Shown here one piece after another: positions 1 through 8,775 of a stretch of DNA of 64,000 nt. The stretch comes from UBA1141 sp963665155 (GTDB lineage: Bacteria > Chloroflexota > Dehalococcoidia > Lucifugimonadales > UBA3495). The position numbers and the translations under genes were made by a program. The notes under the pieces were generated by a model. That model had not been told where the DNA came from. It was given only the letters and a program-made list of their open reading frames with translations, and made no database searches. The stretch's first letter is position 1; each line of letters starts with the position of its first letter. Location: assembly GCA_963665155.2 (NCBI GenBank), contig CAXXFI010000001.1:1-64000 (forward strand). The letters are read 5' to 3'.

Positions 1-259
1 CAGGCACCTCTACGGCGAGGCATTTAAGTGTTTCGCCCTTCGGCGCTGTCGGATCTGAAGGTCCTAGAGTATGGGGACATGGTCCCCGGGGCCTACTGTG
101 CACGTTTACTGCCCGATGCCGGAGCCGATGTGGTGAAGGTGGAGCCTCCCACCGGCGACTCTGCCCGGCACACGGGACCGTTTCCCGGAAACGTGGAGGA
201 CGCAGATTGGAGCGGTCTTTACCTCTATCTAAATGCCAATAAACGGAGCATTACCCTAG

Positions 260-1717
260 TATTACAACGTCAGTTCAGGGAGGGATGTGGGGTGATGCCC
301 GCATGGCGGCGCGGCGCTTGGCATGGGAGCGTTTGGCCCGTTCGTTACTGTCCTGCGTATCCTCAAGCCACCGCAGCAACTCGGTTGGCCCGAACCGTTC
401 CCGGGGCAGCATTTCCCGCACCACCCGGTAGACCTGCGGCCTCGTGATCCGGGGCATCTTTTTCCCCCCAAGCCTGTTGCAGGCTCAGCAGAAAAGCTCC
501 GCCCAGCAGGCACAGGGCCACGTGGTGATGCCAGCCAGCCCAGGTGCGGGTCTCGTACTCGTCCAGGCCTACGTCGCTTTTCTCCGTCTCAAACTCCGTT
601 TCTATACGCCAACGGGAGCCTCCCACGTATGCCAGGGTCTCCAACGGGGTATCCTCCGGAGCATTGGACAGGTAGTAGCGGGGTTCGCTGCCGTCCCGGT
701 TCCGGCGGTAGACGGCCCAGTGGATTTCGCCGGGCTTGCGCCTGCTGGTCGGTCGCACCCTCTGGGCGCTGAAAAGGTAGCTGCGTGGCCCCTGGCTTCC
801 CTCGGCCACCGTAATCTCACGCCAGGCCTCCTCCGGCAACTCGTCGCTGCGCTGCTCCATGGTCCGGCGCTGACCGTCTCGCAGCCTGGGTTTGCGGGGA
901 CGCCCGAATCCCTGATACTCCGCACTGGTCCAGGCAGGCTCCGGCGGCCACACCGTAAAGCCGGACGGAACGTCCAGCACGTACCACATCCCCAAGGCCG
1001 CCAGGCCCTCCCGGAAGGACGGCGACATCCCGAAGGCGTCGTCCGCCGCGACCCATCCAGCCTTCAGGTGGCCCCGCTCCTGCGCCCGCCCCACCATCTC
1101 CAAGGCCAACTCCGTCTTGGACCGGTAGCCCTGCCTATCCTCCGGCACACCCGCCGCCTCACACCGGTCTTTGTCCGAGGTCCAACTCTCGGGCAGATAC
1201 AGCCCCTTGTCCACCAATGCCCGTCCCAACGGGCTGACATAGGCCAGGAACATCCCCGCCTGGCAGTTGGCCACCTTCCCCAGCCTCCCGCAGTACTGCC
1301 GGGCCACTCCCACCGACTTCCTCCCCTGCTTGGGAAAGTCGCTGCCGTCCAGCACCCACACCCCTTCCGGATGCTCCAGCCGGGTTCCCAGGTACTCCTG
1401 CAGCCGTCCTATAATCACCTCATCGTCCCAGGGAGAATCGGTGAGAAACCGCTGCATCCCTCGGGCTGACCCCGGAACCGTCTCCGACAGGTTCTCAGCG
1501 TTGCGCCGCTCCCCAGACTGTACCAGCAGGGCCTGGAGATAATGACCGCTGTGCTCCCGCGTCTCCCGGCGGCCAAACAGCGGCGCGAAGTAAGCGTGAA
1601 AATCCCGAAATGACCCGTACACCTGCTCGAAAGCTGCCGCATCCACATCCCCACCTCACCCGCCTATTCCCTCTCCAGCTACACAGTCATCCTATCAAAT
1701 TAACTGACGTTGTAATA
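260..1717 (-). mobile_element. IS701-family insertion sequence with CTAG target duplication
   Basis: The element has perfect terminal inverted repeats of at least 16 bp. The left end reads TATTACAACGTCAGTT from 260 and the right end is its reverse complement, ending at 1717. Both ends are flanked by CTAG (256-259 and 1718-1721), a 4-bp target duplication that fits the YTAR preference known for IS701-type elements. A single transposase is encoded on the minus strand. The element sits inside the CoA-transferase gene at 28-2668. Related ends occur at 5437 and on three 145-bp MITEs in this window. Confidence 0.92.
275..1646 (-). pseudogene. IS701-family DDE transposase with a frameshift near its C-terminus
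   Basis: This is the transposase of the IS at 260-1717, starting at GTG 1646. Acidic residues of the DDE core sit in VLDGSDFPKQG and VAADDAFGM, with the third in the RIETEFETEKSDVGLDEYE region. The main frame runs to 363. The natural C-terminus (PRITRPQVYRVVREMLPRE onward) lies in the +1 frame and stops at 275. The switch falls in a GGGGGGAAAAAG run near 455-466, so one extra base there explains it. The shift needed is +1, which does not match a standard -1 slippery site. I read it as a mutation or sequencing error, though activity is possible if the last 60 residues are dispensable. Confidence 0.85.
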
Positions 1718-2733
1718 CTAGACTTGGCTCAAGAAACAGATTGGTCATCTTTCCAGAAATTGTTGGTTCAAGCCGACATTTTGGTGTTGGACAATACCGC
1801 AAAAGAGATTGATAAACTGGGCCTACGAAGGCATGACCTCGAACAACTGAACTCCAGCCTGATAGTCACTGCCATCACTCCCTTCGGCCTAACGGGTCCC
1901 AATCGTGAATACCTTGGCGATGACCTGATAGCGGTCAGCGCTGGCGGCATGGCCCATGCGACCCCCGGCATACCCGACATGATCCACGACCCGGAAAAGG
2001 AACCGCCGCTGCGGGCCAACGCATACGTGGGCGACATACTGGCTGGTGTCCAAGGGGCTGTTGCCACCATGGTGGCTGTCCTGGGCCGGAGCTTGAGCGG
2101 CGAGGGCTGCGAAGTAGACGTGAGCCGCCAGGAAGCCGTATCAATGGTGCTTCCCTTCGAGCTTGCCCACGCATCCCACCACGAAGCAAAGAAGCGGGAA
2201 CCAACCATCTTCGGGGCCATGCCCAACGCATACCTTCCCCGCAACGACGGCTACGTGGTGATAATGGCGGTCATGGACGCTCATTGGAAGGCATTGATGG
2301 ACCTGACCGGCAATCCTGATTGGGGCGAAATCGAAATTTTCGCGAACGCTCAGGAACGGGCCCGCAATTGGGACGCATTGGAGCCGTTGCTGCTGGAGTG
2401 GACCATGAATCATTCAGGCGCCGAAATCACACGCCTGGCCCAGGGGAGGGGCATCCCATGCTTCCCGGCGTACACTGTGGGGGAGATGGTGGCGTCCGAG
2501 CACGTCAAAGCCCGTGAGTTTATGTGGCAACTGGAAGGGCCTCAAGGCCAAAAGTTTAAGCTGCCCGGTTATCCGGTGCGTATGGGTGCCACACCCTGGC
2601 AACTCCGGCGCCTGGCCCCCAAGCTGGGCGAGCACAACGCAGAAGTTCTCGCCGAGTGGCTCAAATAAATATTGCGCCGGGCTGAACAAAATCTGCGCCG
2701 CAAACCTAGTTTCCAACCCCAGCAACCCAAAAG

Positions 2734-2754
2734 TCCCCCTTTCGTAAAGGGGGA
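2734..2754. terminator. C5/G5 hairpin between CoA-transferase genes
   Basis: A perfect 9-bp stem (TCCCCCTTT paired with AAAGGGGGA) with a 3-nt loop lies 66 bp after the first CoA-transferase stop. TTTAGGGGGATT follows, so a second partial pairing is possible. It may act as a terminator. The same C5/G5 hairpin type is also a common dispersed repeat in many bacteria, so its role is uncertain. Confidence 0.5.
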
Positions 2755-2852
2755 TTTAGGGGGATTCTGACTGTTAAGCAACCCGTCGATTAAGGCTGTC
2801 AATCTGGCAAAAGGCCAACAAAGATGCTTCGCGAGGGGACCTATTACTGACT

Positions 2853-4064
2853 ATGAACAACCAACCTCTAAAAGGAATCAGAGTCGCCGACTTCGGTCAG
2901 ATCGTGGCCATGCCGTTTACCGCCCAGATATTGGGCTGGCTGGGGGCAGAGGTGATCTTGGTGGAAACCAAACACCGTCTGACCACCAGGGTATGGCCGC
3001 CCTTTGCCGAAGCCGAGCCGGGTGTGAACCGCAGCGGCGGCTTCAATACCATAAATAACACAAAGCTGGGCGTTACCCTCAACCTTCGGGAACCCCAAGG
3101 AATGGAGCTTGCCAAGCGTCTGATTTCAATCAGCGATATCGTGGCCGAGAATTATTCGACCGGCACCATGGAACGTATGGGAATTGGTTACCAAGAGATG
3201 CAACGGCTCCGTCCCGACATCATTTATCTATCCCTGGGTGCATTCGGTCGCACCGGCCCGATGAAGGATTTGGCGGGATTTCATAGCGTAATCAACCTGT
3301 TTAGCGGTCTGGCGGCGGTGACCGGGCACCCCGGTTCTCATCCGCGCATTTTGGGCGGCATATTTCCTGATCCATTCAGCGGTTGTTACTGTGTGCTGTC
3401 CTTGTTGGAAGCCCTCTATCACCGGTCCAAAACGGGTGAAGGCCAGTATATTGAAGTTGCCATGACCGAGGTCCTAGCCACCCTTCTGCCCGAGGCGGTC
3501 ATGGATTACACCCTCAACGGAAAAGAGCCGGAACGGGTGGGCAACAAGCATCAAGACAAAGCTCCCCATGACGTATTCCGCTGCAAAGGCGACCAGAAGT
3601 GGGTTGCTATATCCGTGGAAAACGATGCGCAATGGGAAGCACTGTGCCGGGTTGTAGACCATCCCGAATGGCAGCAAGACCCGCGGTTTGCCGACGACAA
3701 AAAGCGCTTGGATAACCAGGATGCCCTCGCACCGCTGATCGAGGCTTCGACACTAAGCAAGTCACCTGAAGAAGTTGCCCGCGCATTGCAGGCGGCGGGA
3801 GTGGCTGCGACGCCGGTGCAGGATTCCGCCGAGGTACTGGCGGACCCTCACCTTATTGACCGGGGGTTCGTGACCTGGGTGGACCATCCCGAAACGGGCA
3901 GCCGGCCCATGGGAACGGTGTCTTGGGCTATCGACGGCGAAAAGCCCAAGGGATTCCGTCCAGCGCCTCTGATGGGCCAACATAATCAGTCCGTATTCTG
4001 CGGCTTGCTGGGCTTGCCGGAGGAAGAGGTGGCGCGGCTCATCGAGTCCGGCGTCATCGAGTAG
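2853..4064 (+). CDS. CaiB/BaiF family CoA-transferase
   Basis: A full-length (403 aa) class III CoA-transferase expected to work in the cytoplasm on an unknown acyl-CoA and carboxylate pair. It opens with PLKGIRVADFGQIVAMPFTAQ, contains the family stretch DLRPDIIYLSLGAFGRTGP-like around residues 120-135, and has the FPDPFSG segment near residue 170 where the catalytic Asp is expected. No frame disruption is seen. The ATG at 2853 is preceded by a loose GAGGGG purine tract 14 nt upstream. It is the second of two CaiB genes and is followed by a RidA gene. The last codons (LIESGVIE) have been copied into a 15-bp tandem array just after the stop. Substrate remains unknown. Confidence 0.93.
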   Translation: MNNQPLKGIRVADFGQIVAMPFTAQILGWLGAEVILVETKHRLTTRVWPPFAEAEPGVNRSGGFNTINNTKLGVTLNLREPQGMELAKRLISISDIVAENYSTGTMERMGIGYQEMQRLRPDIIYLSLGAFGRTGPMKDLAGFHSVINLFSGLAAVTGHPGSHPRILGGIFPDPFSGCYCVLSLLEALYHRSKTGEGQYIEVAMTEVLATLLPEAVMDYTLNGKEPERVGNKHQDKAPHDVFRCKGDQKWVAISVENDAQWEALCRVVDHPEWQQDPRFADDKKRLDNQDALAPLIEASTLSKSPEEVARALQAAGVAATPVQDSAEVLADPHLIDRGFVTWVDHPETGSRPMGTVSWAIDGEKPKGFRPAPLMGQHNQSVFCGLLGLPEEEVARLIESGVIE

Positions 4065-4218
4065 CGGGTCATCGAGTCCGGCGTCATCGAGTAGCGGGTC
4101 ATCGAGTCCGGCGTCATCGAGTCCGGCGTCATCGAATAGCGGGTCATCGAGTCCGGCGTCATCGAGTCCGGCGTCATCGAATAGCGGGTCATCGAGTCCG
4201 GCGTCATCGAGTCAATGA
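4039..4218. repeat. 15-bp tandem repeat array, 12 units, spanning the CaiB stop codon
   Basis: Twelve 15-bp units run without spacer. They alternate between TCATCGAGTCCGGCG and TCATCGAGTAGCGGG, with two units reading GAATAG instead of GAGTAG and a divergent last unit. The first two units encode the end of the upstream CoA-transferase (LIESGVIE and stop). The array therefore arose by repeated slippage or unequal copying of the gene's own 3' end. The reverse strand is open across it, giving a low-complexity reading frame that I do not consider a gene. Confidence 0.95.
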
Positions 4219-4249
4219 AAGATATATCTCGCCCATTCCAGGAGAGTTA

Positions 4250-4807
4250 ATGAGCAAAAATATTGTCGACGTCGATCCCGACAAATTCCCATGGTTGGAA
4301 TTGCGGCGCTACACCTTCTGTCTGGCTGCCGAGCACTCAGGGATTGTTTACCTATCGGGCCAGACTGCCAGCGAGTACGACCCCGATTCGGGAAAAGTGG
4401 TCTGCAAAGGCGACCTCTTGGATCAGACTAGGGTCATTTACGAAAAGCTGGGGGTGATCTTAGAGGCGGCCGGCCTCAGCTTCGACAACGTCGTGCAAAC
4501 CGTGGACTATGTCGACCCGGTGGGCCTTCCCCAGTACCGGCAAACCGGCGAGATAAGGCGACAGTACTTGGGCGGCACTCCGGTTGGTTCCACGGGAATT
4601 TGTGTGGAGCGCTTGCTGCGTCCCGATGCCCTGATAGAAGTTAGCGCCATCGCAATGGCTGGTGAAAAGAAGCTGGTTAACCCTTACGCCGATCAGTTCG
4701 CACAAGTAACCTATGTGCCGGGAGTTGATGTGGACGGTATAGTCTGGCTGTCCGGTTTCATTGGTTACGAACACCACCGAGCAATTACCGTTACACCGTC
4801 GTCATAA
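4250..4807 (+). pseudogene. Two-domain RidA/YjgF-family protein, truncated in the second domain
   Basis: RidA-type enzymes hydrolyse reactive enamine/imine intermediates or related compounds. Residues 1-140 form one RidA domain (IVYLSGQTA, then VQTVDYVDP and RPDALIEVSAIAM). A second domain starts at about residue 150 (ADQFAQVTYVPGVDVDGIVWLSGFIG) but breaks off after about 30 residues and runs into unrelated sequence (HHRAITVTPSS). The ATG has a good ribosome site, AGGAGAG, 6 nt upstream. The break near 4770 marks the edge of foreign sequence carrying the small zinc-ribbon gene. The first domain alone could still fold and trimerise, so some activity is possible. Confidence 0.8.
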
Positions 4808-4857
4808 AACCAGAGCCGGGGGAGTGGCCACCCCCAAGGATACCCGCCACTCCACCC

Positions 4858-5322
4858 ATGGACCCGGAAGTCAAAAGGGAGGAGGAGAACAGCAGACTGC
4901 GGGAAAGACGACTGCAGGCCAAAGAGCACGGCCTGTGCACCAAATGCCAGCGAGAACACGCCAAGCCAAACAAGGCCCGTTGTGAGCAGTGCTGCAACAA
5001 GACCCGAGAATACCGAGCCGGGAAAAAGCAGGAGCCAAACGGGCCCAGAGTGCTGGAGAATAAGACTATCCCACTCCCGCTGAGCATAGAAGGCCCGGAG
5101 CCAACCAGGTTGCCTTTGTTCGACCAGCCAGACCGACAGGAGCACGGCGATGGGGCATCGTCTACAGAGCCTAAGTCAAACAGGCCAAGAGTGCAGGGGA
5201 GTAAGCCTAACGCGCTGCCACGGAGAGAAGAAGGCGGGGAGCAAGGCACATTTCCTTCTTACCACGAACCAGACCGACCGCAGTGCGACTATGGATCATG
5301 GGCCAGCGGGAAACCGGAATGA
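4858..5322 (+). CDS. Small zinc-ribbon-like protein of unknown function
   Basis: A 154-aa, highly charged protein. An N-terminal basic helix (residues 8-23) is followed by CTKC (27-30) and CEQC (42-45), spaced like a zinc knuckle that could bind nucleic acid. The C-terminal two thirds are rich in P, G, E and R with a repeated PRV segment and look disordered. It lies between a truncated RidA gene and an IS701 remnant, in sequence that looks unlike its neighbours, so it is probably cargo of a mobile segment. I do not recognise the family beyond the Cys pattern. No strong ribosome site precedes the ATG. Confidence 0.5.
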   Translation: MDPEVKREEENSRLRERRLQAKEHGLCTKCQREHAKPNKARCEQCCNKTREYRAGKKQEPNGPRVLENKTIPLPLSIEGPEPTRLPLFDQPDRQEHGDGASSTEPKSNRPRVQGSKPNALPRREEGGEQGTFPSYHEPDRPQCDYGSWASGKPE

Positions 5323-5436
5323 CTAGCGGTCCTTGCCAAGCCCGAAGGCAGCCCGATATATGCCGGAGTACCGGTCGGGAGGGCTTTGAGTCAGAAGTAG
5401 TAAAACCGGTCCACTTTTGAATCAGGCGCCATTTAG

Positions 5437-5743
5437 TATTACAACGACGGTTGGCATGCTAGTATGACCGGGTAGTTAGGGAAGGCTTGGGCAGGTGAGG
5501 CAGGGAAGTGGATGCTGCGGCTTTCGAGCAGGTGTACGGGGCCTTTCAGGATTTTCACGCTTACTCCGCTCCGCTGTTTGGCCGCAGGGAGACACGGGAC
5601 CACAGCCGCCATTATCTCCAGGCCCTGCTGGTGCAGTCCGGGGAGCGGCGCAACGCCGAGAATCTGTCGAAAACGGTTCCGGGGTCAGCCAGGGTGATGC
5701 AGCGGTTTCTCACCGAATCGCCTTGGGATGATGACGCAGTCAT
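5437..5743 (+). mobile_element. Remnant of an IS701-family element with transposase N-terminus
   Basis: The left inverted repeat TATTACAACGACGG begins at 5437 after TTAG. A GTG-started frame at 5508 encodes the first 75 or so residues of an IS701 transposase (MDAAAFEQVYGAFQDFHAY), very close to the one at 275-1646. Homology stops near 5743 after SPWDDD. A 15-bp direct repeat ACCGAATCGCCTTGG (5712-5726 and 5744-5758) sits at the break. The right end and the catalytic domain are gone. Its inverted repeat matches the three MITEs in this window better than the full IS at 260 does. Confidence 0.85.
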
Positions 5744-5745
5744 AC

Positions 5746-5916
5746 CGAATCGCCTTGGCAGCCCCAGGAGTCACCCAGCAGCCAAGAGAGGCGATGCGGT
5801 CGCTGGAGAAGCTCCTCGACCTGGAGTTCGACATCATCTGCTTCAGCCACTTCCCGCCCATGCGGAGGGAGCCCCGCAAAGCGCTTGGAAGGCTTATCCA
5901 GCGGCACGCCGCCTGA
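5746..5916 (+). pseudogene. C-terminal remnant of a metallo-beta-lactamase-fold protein
   Basis: About 57 codons remain. The segment EAMRSLEKLLDLEFDIICFSHFPP followed in the sequence by MRREPRKALGRLI matches the final helix-strand-helix of MBL-fold hydrolases, including the SH of the usual late [GS]HG/[GS]HP metal or substrate loop. The N-terminal HxHxDH metal site is missing, so the product cannot be a hydrolase. The fragment abuts an IS701 remnant and was probably separated from its 5' end by IS-linked deletion. Assignment rests on a short stretch. Confidence 0.6.
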
Positions 5917-6021
5917 CCAGCGTGGCCTGCAATGGCTCTCGGAACTGACCTGTTGGAACGCTACTTTCGCACCTGTACGGACGACCTCAGCCCGCTATAC
6001 TGTGCGGCTAGGGGGTAGCTA

Positions 6022-8523
6022 ATGGACAACGCTCGTACCGCCGTCGGAGAGACCATCGTCGACTTTCTCAGAGGAGTCGCCGAGAAGCATGCGCCTCGCG
6101 ACGCGCTCCTGTTCAAACCGGGGTTCCGGTACCTGCGCTGGAGCTACTCGCGGCTGTGGGACGAGTCCGGCCAGGTAGCGACCCTCCTCCAACGACGGGG
6201 GCTCACGAAGGGAGATCAGGTCATCCTGTGGGGCCCCAACTCTCCGCACTGGGTCCTCTTCTTCTTCGGCTGTCTGCGAGCAGGAGTCATCGTCGTCCCA
6301 CTCGACCTGCGCAGCGCGCCCGACTACGTCGCGAGAGTCGTGTCCAGGACGGAGCCGAAGCTAGCCTTCACATCGCGGTTTACGCCGAAGGGCGAGGTGG
6401 ATCTGGGCGTTCCGGAGCTGGCGTTCGAGGAGTTGGAAGCCGCCATCGCTGGACTGCCCCAGCCGGAGGACGTGAACATCGCACCGAGCGACCTTGCGGA
6501 GATCATGTTCACGTCCGGCACGACCGGCGAGCCGAAGGGCGTGATGCTGACGCATCGCAACCTGACCGCGAATATCGAGGGGATAATCCAGTGCATCTCC
6601 TGCAAGCCATCGAGCAGACTGCTGTCCATCCTTCCGCTGAGCCATATGTACGAGCAGATGGGCGGGCTGTTCGTCACGCTGTACTACGGCGCGAGCACAA
6701 CGTACCCAACCAGCCGCCAGCCGACCGTCCTGGCGCGGACGATGCGCGAGCGCAAGGTCACCAGCCTGCTCCTCGTCCCTCAGGGGTTGGAGTTGCTGAT
6801 GAACGGCATCGAGCGGGAGGTGGCCCACCAGGGCAAGGAGGTGCTGTGGGGCAAGCTCCTCAACCTGGCCGAGCGTGTGCCGTTCCGTTTGCGGCGCTAC
6901 TTGTTCCGGCGGGTGCACAAGCAGTTCGGGGGCAAGCTCGATTTCATCGTGTCGGGGGGCGCGGCGCTGGACCGGGACCTCGGACGCAAGTGGGAGCTGC
7001 TCGGCGTCAAGATCGTGCAGGGCTACGGGGCCACTGAGGCGTCGCCCGTCATCAGCAACCACACGATCGAGGAACGTCGCCACGACTCCACCGGCCGTCC
7101 TCTGCCGAACGTAGAGGTCAAGATCAGCGAGGTGGGTGAGATCCTCGTGCGTGGGGAGAACGTCACCCCGGGCTACTGGCGCGCGCCGGAAGAGACCGCC
7201 AAGGCGTTCGACGGCGACTGGTACAAGACGGGAGACCTGGGGTACTTCGACGACGAAGGGTTCTTGCACATCCAGGGCCGCGTGAAGGACATGATTGTGC
7301 TCCCGAGCGGCCAGAACGTCTTTCCCGAGGACATCCAAGCGGTGCTGACGAAGCACCCGGGCGTGAAGGACGCGGCCGTGGTTGGACTCGCCAAGGGGTC
7401 GTCGGTCGAGGTGCATGCAGCCGTCATCCTGGACGACCCCGGTGCAGCCCAGGAGGCTGTGGCATGGACGAATGGTCAGTTAGCTGAGCATCAGCGGATC
7501 AGGGGCTTCACCGTTTGGCCGGAGGAAGACTTCCCCCGCACGCACACACTCAAAGTAAAGAAGCAGGTTGTGCTCGACACGATTCTCGGCAAACTGCAGC
7601 AGGGCGCTCCAGATGCAACACCGTCGTCCGGCGGCAGCCCGCCGAGTGGAGCGAGGGGCCTGCGCCACATCATCAGCGAGATAAGCAAGCGAAACCTTGG
7701 GGAGATCGTAGACGGTGCGGCCCTTGGTAACGACCTCGACCTCGACTCGCTCGGCCGGGTCGAGCTGCTGTCGGCGATTGAGGCGGAGTTAGGCCTGTAC
7801 ATGGACGAAGGCCAGGTTAGCCCGGAGACGACGGTACGGGAGCTCGCTGACCTCGTAGAGGAGGGGTCGAAGAACCCTCCGATGATGAGCTTCCCGAGCT
7901 GGGGCATGCAGTGGTGGTGCCGCATGACGCGCGGTTTCCTGCAACGCGCCATCCTCTTCCCGCTCATCGCCCTTCCCTACGGCCTGAAGGTGGTAGGCCG
8001 CGAGCATCTGCAGGGCATCACCAGCCCGGTGCTCTTCGCGTCGAACCACAATCTCGGCCTGGACAATCCGCTCATCCTCAAGACTGTTCCGCTGAAGTGG
8101 CGTCGTCGGATGGCCGTAGCGGGGGCCGCGGAGCTGTGGAGAAACCCGGTCTGGTGGCTCATGAACCCGCTGTTGGGCAACGGCTTCCCGCTCGCGAGGG
8201 AAGGCTCCGTCAGGCCGAGCCTCGAAAACATGGGCAAGATCATGGACAACGGGTGGTCGGTGCTCATCTACCCGGAAGGCGAGCTCACCATCGGCGGGCC
8301 GATCAAGTCGTTCATGAACGGCACGGGCCTCGTCGCCGTCGAAGGACGCATCCCGGTTGTTCCGGTCCGCTTGCACATCCACAAGCTGGGATTTCCGGTG
8401 CGGTTCCCGCTCTTCCGGCGAGGGAGCATCGAGGTCCGCTTCGGCGAGCCGCTGAGCTTCGCGCCGGGCACGGACTACCAAGAGGCAACAGCGGCCATCG
8501 AGAACGCGGTGAGGTCACTCTGA
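6022..8523 (+). CDS. AMP-dependent acyl ligase - acyl carrier - PlsC acyltransferase fusion
   Basis: An 833-aa multidomain lipid enzyme. Residues 10-510 are an ANL-superfamily adenylating domain with MFTSGTTGEPKGVML (about 163-177), GYGATEASP (about 333) and YKTGDLG (about 400). Residues 550-620 form an acyl-carrier domain, with DLDLDSLGR carrying the Ser for phosphopantetheine. Residues 650-833 are a PlsC-type acyltransferase with the HX4D box in NHNLGLDNP (about 675) and YPEGEL (about 750). It likely activates a fatty acid, holds it on its own carrier and transfers it to a lysophospholipid or similar acceptor. The E. coli Aas protein has related parts in another order and lacks the carrier. 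The gene stands alone. Its third codon positions look richer in G/C than those of nearby genes. Confidence 0.9.
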   Translation: MDNARTAVGETIVDFLRGVAEKHAPRDALLFKPGFRYLRWSYSRLWDESGQVATLLQRRGLTKGDQVILWGPNSPHWVLFFFGCLRAGVIVVPLDLRSAPDYVARVVSRTEPKLAFTSRFTPKGEVDLGVPELAFEELEAAIAGLPQPEDVNIAPSDLAEIMFTSGTTGEPKGVMLTHRNLTANIEGIIQCISCKPSSRLLSILPLSHMYEQMGGLFVTLYYGASTTYPTSRQPTVLARTMRERKVTSLLLVPQGLELLMNGIEREVAHQGKEVLWGKLLNLAERVPFRLRRYLFRRVHKQFGGKLDFIVSGGAALDRDLGRKWELLGVKIVQGYGATEASPVISNHTIEERRHDSTGRPLPNVEVKISEVGEILVRGENVTPGYWRAPEETAKAFDGDWYKTGDLGYFDDEGFLHIQGRVKDMIVLPSGQNVFPEDIQAVLTKHPGVKDAAVVGLAKGSSVEVHAAVILDDPGAAQEAVAWTNGQLAEHQRIRGFTVWPEEDFPRTHTLKVKKQVVLDTILGKLQQGAPDATPSSGGSPPSGARGLRHIISEISKRNLGEIVDGAALGNDLDLDSLGRVELLSAIEAELGLYMDEGQVSPETTVRELADLVEEGSKNPPMMSFPSWGMQWWCRMTRGFLQRAILFPLIALPYGLKVVGREHLQGITSPVLFASNHNLGLDNPLILKTVPLKWRRRMAVAGAAELWRNPVWWLMNPLLGNGFPLAREGSVRPSLENMGKIMDNGWSVLIYPEGELTIGGPIKSFMNGTGLVAVEGRIPVVPVRLHIHKLGFPVRFPLFRRGSIEVRFGEPLSFAPGTDYQEATAAIENAVRSL

Positions 8524-8575
8524 CAAGGTGGGGGTGTGCGCCGATCCTGTCTCGGATGGGACGCACTGGGGGGCA

Positions 8576-8647
8576 TGGCCGGTAGCTCAGAGGCAGAGCG
8601 GTCGGCTTATAACCGACTGAGTGAAGGTTCGAGTCCCTCCTGCCCAC
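8576..8647 (+). tRNA. tRNA-Ile-like gene, anticodon UAU, with two stem mismatches
   Basis: A 72-nt cloverleaf can be drawn. D arm is 8585-8599 (GCTC/GAGC), anticodon stem GTCGG/CCGAC with loop CTTATAA (8606-8612), variable loop TGAGT, and T loop TTCGAGT (8628-8634). The acceptor (8576-8582 with 8640-8646) has one C-C mismatch and the T stem one A-C mismatch. CCA is not encoded. Anticodon UAU reads the AUA isoleucine codon, a task usually done in bacteria by a modified CAU tRNA. The mismatches suggest either a tolerant real tRNA or a decaying one. Its 3' end followed by T6 is copied at 9804-9817, which hints at use as an integration site. Confidence 0.7.
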
Positions 8648-8655
8648 TTTTTTCG
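8642..8655. repeat. 14-bp direct repeat at the tRNA 3' end (copy 1; copy 2 at 9804-9817)
   Basis: GCCCACTTTTTTCG occurs exactly at 8642-8655, overlapping the last bases of the tRNA-like gene, and again at 9804-9817, just before the start of the next gene. The two copies bracket the nuclease relic. This is the arrangement left by tRNA-targeted integration, but the T6 run lowers its specificity. Confidence 0.5.
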
Positions 8656-8775
8656 GCCTTGCGGGGCTGTAGACAGTACCGTACTGCCGTGGTGGCTGTT
8701 ATTCACCCACCGGACAAATTGTCGTAGAAAACCCAGGTTCCTGCGCCGATATGGAATCCATAAGGAGTGACAGCA

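Larger units (their letters stand above)
28..2668 (+). pseudogene. CaiB/BaiF family CoA-transferase, split by an IS701-type insertion
   Basis: This is a class III CoA-transferase, which moves CoA between carboxylic acids. The N-terminal part (28-259, GTG start right after a TAA) carries the family opening DAGADVVKVEPP. The rest (1722-2668) carries VGDILAG, whose Asp is the likely catalytic residue. Removing 260-1717 plus one copy of the duplicated CTAG joins ATTACCCTAG to ACTTGGCTC and gives one uninterrupted frame (SITLDLAQETD) of 392 codons, the usual family length. A second, intact CaiB gene follows at 2853, which suggests a paired or duplicated locus. The gene is not expressible as full-length protein while the insertion is present. 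The acid substrate cannot be told from sequence. The true start could lie upstream of the window edge only if the TAA at 25-27 is an error. Confidence 0.9.

Noticed and set aside
455..466. Programmed frameshift in the IS701 transposase
   Set aside because: The change needed is +1 and the GGGGGGAAAAAG run is not in the phase of a -1 slippery heptamer; an indel is simpler.
3986..4207. Minus-strand repetitive protein (MTPDSMTRYS-type)
   Set aside because: It is the antisense of the tandem repeat and the CoA-transferase end, with no ribosome site.
4039..4218. A CRISPR-like array
   Set aside because: The 15-bp units are contiguous, have no unique spacers, and derive from the preceding gene's own codons.
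5970..6001. Sigma-70 promoter for the acyl ligase fusion (TATACT at 5996)
   Set aside because: No acceptable -35 box lies 16-18 bp upstream.
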